In this document: piece after piece, positions 7,802 to 13,248 of the stretch
How positions within the stretch are numbered: position 1 is the stretch's first letter
How the letters are laid out: every line of letters begins with the position of its first letter
Assembly: GCA_045637485.1 (NCBI GenBank)
Contig: JAZTZK010000035.1
Coordinates: 1 to 21,812 of the forward strand
DNA: 21,812 nucleotides
Direction: 5' to 3'
Source of the DNA: UBA2862 sp045637485
GTDB lineage: Bacteria > Bacillota > Clostridia > Christensenellales > Aristaeellaceae
Notes under the pieces: generated by a model
What the model saw: the letters and a program-made list of their open reading frames with translations, nothing else
The model's database searches: none
What the model was told of the DNA's origin: nothing
Translations under genes and position numbers: made by a program

Positions 7802-8644
7802 ATGCTGCTTGGAGGTACTGTCGCCGGACACTGGACGACGCCGGAGGAATGGGAAGCCCTGTTGGTCAAATCCCGCTTCAAGGCGGTGACCGCGCCGTTT
7901 GACTGCCGGACCGAGAAAAACGAGATCAGCGCCTACCGCAGAATCTGTGATAAGCACGGCGTGGTCATTGCGGAGATCGGCGTGTGGAAAAACCCGTTCG
8001 ACCCGGATCCTTCCACCGCCGCCGAAGCGATGGACTTTGCCAGGGGACAGCTGGCCCTTGCGGACGAGGCGGGCATTCCCTGCTGTGTGAACATCGCCGG
8101 CACAGCCAGCGCCGCCGGATGGGACGCGGCGGACCCCGACAATTACACCGAACAGGCATACGCCCGCATCGTCGGCAGCGTTCGGGAGATCATCGACGCC
8201 GTCAAGCCCGCCCGCGCCTTCTACTGCCTGGAGCCCATGCCCTGGATGGTACCGGACGGCCCCGACGAATATCTTCAGCTGATTCGGGATGTGGATCGTT
8301 CGCAGTTCGCCGCCCATATGGATTTTGTGAACATGATCAACAGTCCCCGACGCTACCTGATGGCGGAGGACTTCATCGATGATTGCTTCCGCAAGCTATC
8401 GCCCTACGTCAAGAGCACCCACATCAAGGATTCCCGCATGCACCCCACGCGGCTAACCACGATACTGGAGGAATGCTCTCCCGGCGAGGGGACGCTGGAT
8501 TTTGAGAAGGTCCTGGGCATACTGGATCGCTGGCTGCCCGCCGACGCCCCGGTGCTCCTGGAGCACATGACGACATTCGAGGAATACGCCGCGGCTTACG
8601 ACCACGTATCCGCCGCTGCGGCCAAGGCAGGCATAGCGATATAA
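7802..8644 (+). CDS. Sugar phosphate isomerase/epimerase family protein (xylose isomerase-like TIM barrel)
   Basis: This is a 280-residue TIM-barrel protein of the AP-endonuclease-2/IolE/xylose-isomerase-like group. These enzymes bind one divalent metal and catalyse keto-sugar isomerisation, epimerisation, dehydration or beta-elimination. The likely metal ligands are Glu144 (CLEPMPW), Asp174 (HMDFVNMIN), His207 (STHIKDS) and Glu254 (LLEHM). I chose ATG 7802, which is 10 bases after AAAGGAG (7785-7791). An in-frame GTG at 7793 sits too close to that site. It is the last gene of the operon, ahead of a hairpin at 8657. Together with the Gfo/Idh/MocA oxidoreductase it forms the usual enzyme pair of oxidised-sugar pathways. 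The exact reaction cannot be read from the sequence. Confidence 0.88.
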   Translation: MLLGGTVAGHWTTPEEWEALLVKSRFKAVTAPFDCRTEKNEISAYRRICDKHGVVIAEIGVWKNPFDPDPSTAAEAMDFARGQLALADEAGIPCCVNIAGTASAAGWDAADPDNYTEQAYARIVGSVREIIDAVKPARAFYCLEPMPWMVPDGPDEYLQLIRDVDRSQFAAHMDFVNMINSPRRYLMAEDFIDDCFRKLSPYVKSTHIKDSRMHPTRLTTILEECSPGEGTLDFEKVLGILDRWLPADAPVLLEHMTTFEEYAAAYDHVSAAAAKAGIAI

Positions 8645-8656
8645 TGGCATGTGAAT

Positions 8657-8704
8657 ACCGCACAATACGGCGACACATCTGGCGATGCCGCTGTATTGTG
8701 CGGT
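8657..8704 (+). terminator. Hairpin after the sugar operon, possible terminator or operator of the HxlR gene
   Basis: ACCGCACAATAC (8657-8668) pairs perfectly with GTATTGTGCGGT (8693-8704), with an inner GGC/GCC pair in the loop. No clean T-run follows (TATACTGTTTATAG), so it would be a weak terminator. The right arm is just upstream of a possible -10 box TATAGT (8714-8719) of the HxlR gene, so it could instead be an operator. Confidence 0.42.
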
Positions 8705-8746
8705 TATACTGTTTATAGTCAGAACAGCCTTACAGGAGGACCCGTC

Positions 8747-9079
8747 ATGTCACAGACCCACAATTGCCCTTGCTCCGAATCCTGCGCGCTACAGGGCGCG
8801 TTGAACAGCATCGGGGGAAAATGGAAGCTGCCCATTCTCTGCTCGCTGGCGGCAAACGGGGACAGTAGGTACAATGAGCTGTTGAAGAATATACGCGGCA
8901 TCTCCAACACGATGCTCTCCAAGACGCTCAAGGAGATGGAGAATGACGACCTCGTCATCCGCTCGGAATACCTGGAGGTTCCGATCCGCGTGGAATACGG
9001 ATTGACGGAGAAGGCCCGCCAGCTCCAGCCGATACTGACGGACCTGATTCAGTGGTCCCTTGCGAGTCGGGATAAATAA
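8747..9079 (+). CDS. HxlR family winged-helix transcriptional regulator
   Basis: This is a 110-residue DNA-binding protein. The family signature follows the N-terminus: ALNSIGGKWKLPILCSL, then RYNELLKNIRGISNTMLSKTLKEME (recognition region) and a wing near RVEYGLTEKA. Cysteines at 7, 9 and 13 (NCPCSESC) resemble redox- or electrophile-sensing members of the family such as YodB/HypR, which use an N-terminal cysteine. AGGAGG (8734-8739) lies 7 bases before ATG 8747. The gene converges on an operon that carries two nitroreductases, a frequent target of such regulators; the promoter of that operon is nearly 4 kb away, so control is inferred only from context. Confidence 0.93.
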   Translation: MSQTHNCPCSESCALQGALNSIGGKWKLPILCSLAANGDSRYNELLKNIRGISNTMLSKTLKEMENDDLVIRSEYLEVPIRVEYGLTEKARQLQPILTDLIQWSLASRDK

Positions 9080-9161
9080 ACGGTTCCGCGAAGGCGCTGT
9101 CGGGCGGGTCTCGTACCGCAGAGCAGCTGCCCGGTTCCGCCCTCCAAACGGCGCGGCACAG

Positions 9162-9776
9162 TCAGCCGATAAAGGTCACTTCATTGCCCTTTTGAGCCAT
9201 GCGCTTCCGATTGGGCAGGCCATCCTCCGTGGCCGGATAGCCCAGGATCACAGCCCCGTAAACGCGCTCGGCAGCCTTCATGCCCAGTGTGCGCAGGTAT
9301 TCCACTATAGCGGGTTCCTCGTTCAGCCACCGGAGCTGGTTGATCCAGCAGCTGCCCAGGTCCAGCGCATTGGCCGCGATCATCATGTTCTCGATGGCGC
9401 AGGCGCAGTCCGCCATGTTGTTGCTGTAATCCCGTCGGTTCGCGACCACAATCAGGACGGGCGCGTTGTAGCAGAAGACATAGCCGCCCTTCTTAGAGGC
9501 CAATATGGCGTGCCTGAGGCTGGCATAGGTATTCCCGTCAGCCTCCATCCCCGCGAACGCCGCTTCCGTCATGCCTACGAGCCTTTGGAGCACCTCCCGA
9601 TCCTGAATGACGAGAAAGTGATTGGTCTGGTTGTTGCCGCCGCTCGGCGCCTGACGGGCCGCCTCAAGGATCTTGCCCAGCTTTTCCGGCTCCACCGGGT
9701 CAGGTCTGTAATTTCGGGTACTTCTTCTGGTCAGGATTGCCTTCAGCGCATCCATGGTTTCCGCCTCCCGAATCAT
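9162..9776 (-). CDS. Nitroreductase family protein (FMN-dependent)
   Basis: This is a 204-residue flavoenzyme of the nitroreductase superfamily. The N-terminal RRSTRNY and ARQAPSGGNNQTNHFLVI segments form the FMN phosphate site, and NALDLGSCWINQLRW is the second conserved block. Members transfer hydride from NAD(P)H to nitro, quinone or flavin substrates. The start at 9776 has GAAGGAG about 8 bases upstream; an in-frame ATG at 9755 (MDALKAI) with GGGAGG upstream is equally possible. It is the last gene of the minus-strand operon, 37 bases after the thioesterase gene. The convergent HxlR gene ends 82 bases away and I see no convincing terminator between them. Confidence 0.9.
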   Translation of the reverse strand: MIREAETMDALKAILTRRSTRNYRPDPVEPEKLGKILEAARQAPSGGNNQTNHFLVIQDREVLQRLVGMTEAAFAGMEADGNTYASLRHAILASKKGGYVFCYNAPVLIVVANRRDYSNNMADCACAIENMMIAANALDLGSCWINQLRWLNEEPAIVEYLRTLGMKAAERVYGAVILGYPATEDGLPNRKRMAQKGNEVTFIG

Positions 9777-9813
9777 TTTCGTCGCTCCTTCGGTAATTGA
9801 TCTTCTCCTGTTC

Positions 9814-10542
9814 TCATTTTCCCCGCGTCAGCCTTGACAGGACGCTGGTTTTGCCACCGGCGATGGTGCCGAGAATGTCGATCTCCCCCTTTGTCTCACG
9901 CTTTTGAAGCCGCAGGATATCCCCTTCGACGGCAGAGGATCGGAAGATGATGTCCATCTGCGTGACATTCAGCTTTTTCCACTCCTTTGCCGTAAAGGAA
10001 TTCATTATCGCGCGGACATAGGCGACGTTATTCATGTGTTTGGCCATGTCGATATCGAGCATGGACACGCGGTGTTCATGGTAAGGCGGGTCGGAAAAGG
10101 ATTCGTCGATCATCGGAAACGGATCGGGTGAAACGCTATCGTCAGGATAATCGTATCCCTGAGGGAGCACCTTTTCCATACTCTGCGGCCGATGTGTGAG
10201 CATGCTCACGATCGCCCATTCCGTCTTGCCGACGACCAGGAGTTCCCCGTTTTGTCGGATGGTATAGTAGCGGTTGCAGCGCTTTTCACCGGGTTGCTCC
10301 GGCCAGGTGGAGACCTCGACCGTATCCAGGACCATCGGAGCCTTGATCAAACGGACCCGGGCCTTTACCGTAATCCAAAAGAGTCCCTTCTTCTTCAGGA
10401 AATCCCAACCCACGCCCATTGCGCCGGCCGCTTCGGTGGCCGTGTCCATGAAAAGATCAAAGGCATTTGCCAAACCGAGCCTGCCCTCATGATCGAGCTG
10501 GCTTGGCAGGATCGTGATCGTTTTTGAGTATTTCATCTCCAT
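9814..10542 (-). CDS. Acyl-ACP thioesterase (FatA/FatB-like, double hot-dog)
   Basis: This is a 242-residue cytoplasmic protein matching bacterial acyl-ACP thioesterases, which release fatty acids from acyl carrier protein. The first hot-dog half contains LGLANAFDLFMDTATEAA and WITVKARVRLIKAP. The second half has the catalytic-type motif DIDMAKHMNNVAY at 163-175. The Asn usually found two residues before the His (as in D-x-D-x-N-x-H) is Ala167 here, while Asp165 and His169 remain. I chose ATG 10542, which has ACGGAGG 7 bases upstream. An earlier ATG at 10560 overlaps the stop of the preceding gene (ATGA) but has poorly spaced signals. Why a thioesterase sits with nitroreductases is unclear; membrane repair or an acyl signal are guesses. 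Confidence 0.86.
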   Translation of the reverse strand: MEMKYSKTITILPSQLDHEGRLGLANAFDLFMDTATEAAGAMGVGWDFLKKKGLFWITVKARVRLIKAPMVLDTVEVSTWPEQPGEKRCNRYYTIRQNGELLVVGKTEWAIVSMLTHRPQSMEKVLPQGYDYPDDSVSPDPFPMIDESFSDPPYHEHRVSMLDIDMAKHMNNVAYVRAIMNSFTAKEWKKLNVTQMDIIFRSSAVEGDILRLQKRETKGEIDILGTIAGGKTSVLSRLTRGK

Positions 10543-10556
10543 AGGCGCGCCTCCGT

Positions 10557-11231
10557 TCATTTCTCCAGCACGATCTCCTCGCCGGCTTCAACGATCAGCT
10601 TTCCCGGGCCTTCAAACCGCTCGGCCCGTTTCCGGTCAAACAGCTGTCCCGGCGCCATGTGATAGGGAATGCTGTAGCGCGCGTTGACGAGGACGGCGCA
10701 GGCGCTGGCTTCCTCAATATCCATGTTGTATTTCCCATCGCACACGAAGAAGGCATAGTCGATTTGCCTCTGCGCCAGCTCTGCCATCTGCTCGGTCGTG
10801 GATGTATCCCCGGTTGCGTATATGGATATTCCGTCAGACAGCGTGATCAGCCAGCCAACGCAGACATTGATATCGTGGTTCTTGTTGTTCCCGGCCTGCA
10901 CAGCCTCCACTGTAGCGTAGCCCAGGTCAAAGGTCCTGTATTCACCGTCCACCAGCGCGTCCGTGTATTGTATGATCCTGCAATCGTCCCTGCGGTTCTT
11001 GATGAGGTCTATAGCGGTATGGTCACGATGGCCGTGGGTGACCAGGATCAGGTCGGCGGGAACATCATAGCCCTCGCCGGCATATGGATCCACATAGATG
11101 ACCTTTCCCTCGGCCGTAGTGATGCGCAGGCTTCCATGTCCCTGGTACAACAGCCTCGCCTTTGCCTCCTCAGCCACTGTTGTCGAGCATAGCGTAATCA
11201 GGCAAGTCATCAATACGAGCAGCTTTTTCAC
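10557..11231 (-). CDS. Exported metallo-beta-lactamase-fold hydrolase (UlaG-like)
   Basis: This is a 224-residue protein with a signal peptide (1-20, ending STTVA before EEAK) and an MBL fold. The zinc motif is THGHRDH (H66, H68, D70, H71), with further likely ligands His119 (NKNHD), Asp142 (TGDTS) and His191 (YHMAP). It resembles the UlaG/L-ascorbate-6-phosphate lactonase-like branch, mostly cytoplasmic, so the signal peptide is notable. GTG 11231 follows AGGAGG by 8 bases. It is 19 bases after the nitroreductase gene and overlaps or abuts the thioesterase gene. The substrate is unknown; no beta-lactamase activity should be assumed. Confidence 0.87.
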   Translation of the reverse strand: MKKLLVLMTCLITLCSTTVAEEAKARLLYQGHGSLRITTAEGKVIYVDPYAGEGYDVPADLILVTHGHRDHTAIDLIKNRRDDCRIIQYTDALVDGEYRTFDLGYATVEAVQAGNNKNHDINVCVGWLITLSDGISIYATGDTSTTEQMAELAQRQIDYAFFVCDGKYNMDIEEASACAVLVNARYSIPYHMAPGQLFDRKRAERFEGPGKLIVEAGEEIVLEK

Positions 11232-11250
11232 AATACCAGCCTCCTATCAG

Positions 11251-11922
11251 TCAATGGTGTGAATACCCAACTCTTCTTCCCGTTACCACTTCAAAATGAC
11301 AGCTCACAATGCCCAGGTCGACCCTTGTGTAGACGCCCATGCCCTTGACCCTGACCACCGGCTCCCCGTCACTTATGGAAAATGCAAACTTCTGCTGGTT
11401 CATGGCGGTCGGCGCCTTAAGCGCCGCCTCTACCCCGTCCATAAACCATCTGGGCGGGTTATCAACGCCTTCGATGACATCCCGCGCCGGTTTACTGCTC
11501 CGCGCCTGCCCCTGCGTCTTGCCATACCCCAGGGCGATCACCATGCAGAGGTTTTCCCCTTCCTTCAACAGCTGTCGCACTTTTTTCTTGTTGAACGTCA
11601 GCGCCGTCCAGCAAGTGTTGAGCCCCAGCGACTGCGCATACAGTACGACCTTCTCTCCATAATAACCACACAGGAAATCGAAATCCGGCCGGGAAGGCCC
11701 TTTCAGCACGATGTAATTGCTCACATTGCTGAAACGGCCATAGTGCGCCAGGCGGGAGTCAAAGCCGTCGGGATCGTCATACTGAATTGTGATGGAAAGC
11801 CCGGATTTTGCATTGCAGCGGGACGCATAAGCATCGAGCTTCTCCCTGATGTCGGTGGATATCGGCCTGTCCAAGTAGGATCGCACCGAATGCCTCACAT
11901 CAATCGCCTCTTGCGGTGTCAT
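11251..11922 (-). CDS. Nitroreductase family protein, TM1586-like
   Basis: This is a 223-residue protein of the TM1586-type nitroreductase group, a tandem-half variant of the FMN nitroreductase fold. It opens with the family start AIDVRHSVRSYLDRPIS and continues with GYYGEKVVLYAQSLGLNTCW, MVIALGYGKTQG and a C-terminal AMNQQKFAFSI segment. GAAAGGATG precedes ATG 11922. It lies 38 bases after the hydrolase gene and 19 bases before the exported MBL gene. Its partners and substrate are unknown. It is a distinct subfamily from the nitroreductase at 9162, so the two are not a recent duplication. Confidence 0.83.
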   Translation of the reverse strand: MTPQEAIDVRHSVRSYLDRPISTDIREKLDAYASRCNAKSGLSITIQYDDPDGFDSRLAHYGRFSNVSNYIVLKGPSRPDFDFLCGYYGEKVVLYAQSLGLNTCWTALTFNKKKVRQLLKEGENLCMVIALGYGKTQGQARSSKPARDVIEGVDNPPRWFMDGVEAALKAPTAMNQQKFAFSISDGEPVVRVKGMGVYTRVDLGIVSCHFEVVTGRRVGYSHH

Positions 11923-11960
11923 TTTGCTTCATCCTTTCATCAGAAGGCACAGCCAAACGG

Positions 11961-12827
11961 TCATTCGCCGCACCTTCTGAAAAACGCGCACTGTTCATCA
12001 TTGCAGCGTCGACCGGCTTCAGAGCGCATATCACAATGAAATACGTGACCCAGCTCGTGTACTGAATCCCCGTAGAATCGCATGATATGCGGCACCTGTT
12101 TTTCCCTCAGGGCGACCTGCATCGCGTCGGCCTGCTCCTGCAGGGAATCACCCGTACAGGTAAACAGGAACGTCTCCGGGAAGGAGGGGGTCAGCCAACG
12201 CTTCACGTCCACCCACTCCAGGCCTTCCGGCGTGGGCCCTCCGGGAAGCAGGTCCTCCATCAGCTCCATATCCCGGTCCTTGTCGCGTTCTATGGTATAT
12301 ACGCCGCACGCCAGGGATATCGCCTTCGGCGTGGGGCCAAAGGAAAGGGCGTAGCGGCATGCATAGGCCGGATTCGTACATGCGGCGCAATACAGCCCCA
12401 ACAGGTGCGCGCCCGCGCTGTCGCCAACCGCAAAGAGGTTGTTCATATCCATGCCGTACTGCTCAGCGTGGGTATTTGCCCAGTCAAATACCGTCGCGAC
12501 GTCCTCCATCTGCGCGGGAAACTGACTCTCGGGCGCAAGGCGGTAGGAAAAGTTGATGACAGCAAAGCCCCTCTGGGCAAGGCTCATCGTGTAATACTGA
12601 TAGAGCTCCTTATCCCCGTACACCCATCCGCCGCCGTGCACACTGACTATGACGGGCAGCCGGCCAGTCGCATGCCTCGGCCTGTATACGTCCAGCCTCT
12701 GCAGCGGATGACTGCCATAGGCAACATCATCATACCTTTGAATATCGTCCGGGGTCGTCAGTCCGGCATCGCGCACAGCGTCGCTCTCGGCAAACTCCCT
12801 CCGCATTCTTTCACTTGTAGCTGACAT
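11961..12827 (-). CDS. Alpha/beta hydrolase, HSL/esterase-like
   Basis: This is a 288-residue hydrolase of the hormone-sensitive-lipase type. The oxyanion-hole motif is HGGGW at 64-68 and the nucleophile elbow GDSAG has Ser137. Asp227 (TGDSL) and His257 or His261 (HELGHVFH) would complete the triad. No signal peptide is seen, so it is cytoplasmic. Typical substrates are short-chain esters or acylated sugars. The ATG at 12827 overlaps the stop of a 21-codon ORF (TAATG), and no Shine-Dalgarno sequence sits at the usual distance, so translation is probably coupled to that ORF. Downstream starts such as ATG 12806 are weaker choices. Confidence 0.88.
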   Translation of the reverse strand: MSATSERMRREFAESDAVRDAGLTTPDDIQRYDDVAYGSHPLQRLDVYRPRHATGRLPVIVSVHGGGWVYGDKELYQYYTMSLAQRGFAVINFSYRLAPESQFPAQMEDVATVFDWANTHAEQYGMDMNNLFAVGDSAGAHLLGLYCAACTNPAYACRYALSFGPTPKAISLACGVYTIERDKDRDMELMEDLLPGGPTPEGLEWVDVKRWLTPSFPETFLFTCTGDSLQEQADAMQVALREKQVPHIMRFYGDSVHELGHVFHCDMRSEAGRRCNDEQCAFFRRCGE

Positions 12828-12892
12828 TATGGATCCATGCCCTCCCTCAGCGCCCTGGCGGCCATTGCGGCGATGCGTTCAGTCCTGTTCAT
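12827..12892 (-). CDS. 21-residue upstream ORF, translationally coupled to the hydrolase
   Basis: ATG at 12892 follows an excellent AGGAGGAGA by 7 bases. The frame encodes 21 residues (begins MNRTERIAAMAARALREG, ends in MDP) and stops at TAA 12829-12827, whose last base is the A of the hydrolase ATG. The peptide is an Ala/Arg-rich amphipathic helix. It may be a leader peptide that delivers ribosomes to the hydrolase gene, or the real N-terminus of the hydrolase separated by a frameshift. It is too short for homology. Confidence 0.5.
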   Translation of the reverse strand: MNRTERIAAMAARALREGMDP

Positions 12893-12938
12893 ACTCAATT
12901 CTCCTCCTGCTCATTTTGTTCTATACTATTACAATATT

Positions 12939-12967
12939 ATTATATCAGCAGAGAGAAGGGATGTCTA
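12939..12967 (-). promoter_or_regulatory. Sigma-A promoter of the hydrolase-nitroreductase-thioesterase operon
   Basis: On the minus strand, TAGACA (12967-12962) and the perfect -10 box TATAAT (12944-12939) are separated by 17 bases. Transcription would begin near 12932, about 40 bases before the 21-codon ORF. The genes from 12892 down to 9162 have gaps of at most 38 bases and probably form one transcript. Confidence 0.68.
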
Positions 12968-12981
12968 CAGGAAAATGGGAA

Positions 12982-13017
12982 GAAAAAGCCCCGGCTGGTC
13001 TCGCGCGCCAACCGGGG
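12982..13017 (-). terminator. Intrinsic terminator on the minus strand, with no gene in front of it
   Basis: Read on the minus strand, CCCCGGTTGG (13017-13008), a 9-base loop and CCAGCCGGGG (12998-12989) form a strong GC stem followed by CTTTTTC. It would stop a leftward transcript just before the promoter at 12967. No minus-strand gene lies to its right, so the terminated RNA is unknown. Confidence 0.65.
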
Positions 13018-13182
13018 AGATGCAGGAGGGGATATAAAGTCTATATATAATGAACAGCCTTAGCTGATGGTATGATTCTAACATCCATTTATGAACAGGT
13101 CGTGAACCGGAAATAAAAGGAGATTGAACAATGGCGTCGGGCGGGAAGTGAGACTATGACGCTTCTCCGACGATTTTTCCTA

Positions 13183-13211
13183 TTGCCCAGACCTGTCGAA
13201 TATGGTAAAAT
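13183..13211 (+). promoter_or_regulatory. Sigma-A promoter of the periplasmic-binding/GGDEF gene
   Basis: TTGCCC (13183-13188) and TAAAAT (13206-13211) are separated by 17 bases. The start point near 13218 leaves about 30 bases before the GTG at 13249. It rules out the longer reading frame that begins at 13156. Confidence 0.65.
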
Positions 13212-13248
13212 GATACATGGAGATTTGATGATGGGGAGGCGTGCTTTC

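Larger units (their letters stand above)
12893..13248. other. 356-base intergenic region between two divergent genes
   Basis: It contains, from left to right, the minus-strand operon promoter (12939-12967), the orphan minus-strand terminator (12982-13017), an A/T-rich stretch with TATATATAAT (13042-13051), a direct repeat ATGAACAG (13050-13057 and 13091-13098), a strong AAAAGGAG ribosome site (13115-13122) leading only to a six-codon frame (13131-13151), and the plus-strand promoter (13183-13211). No larger gene is visible. Confidence 0.5.

Noticed and set aside
2341..8644. Naming the operon as a DgpABC-type C-glycoside cleavage system
   Set aside because: A Gfo/Idh/MocA and a TIM-barrel protein are present, but the small beta subunit of that enzyme is not seen; the VOC proteins are a different fold.
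9080..9161. Terminator between the convergent HxlR and nitroreductase genes
   Set aside because: Only a 6-bp GGGCGG/CCGCCC pair with a long loop and no T-run is visible.
13131..13151. Six-codon frame (MASGGK) with a very good ribosome site AAAAGGAG
   Set aside because: It lies upstream of the mapped-looking promoter at 13183 and has no own promoter that I can see. It could be a relic or a leader; too short to annotate.
13156..13248. Longer N-terminus of the sensor/GGDEF protein, possibly a helix-turn-helix of LacI
   Set aside because: The 31 residues before GTG 13249 contain no HTH pattern and overlap the TTGCCC/TAAAAT promoter.
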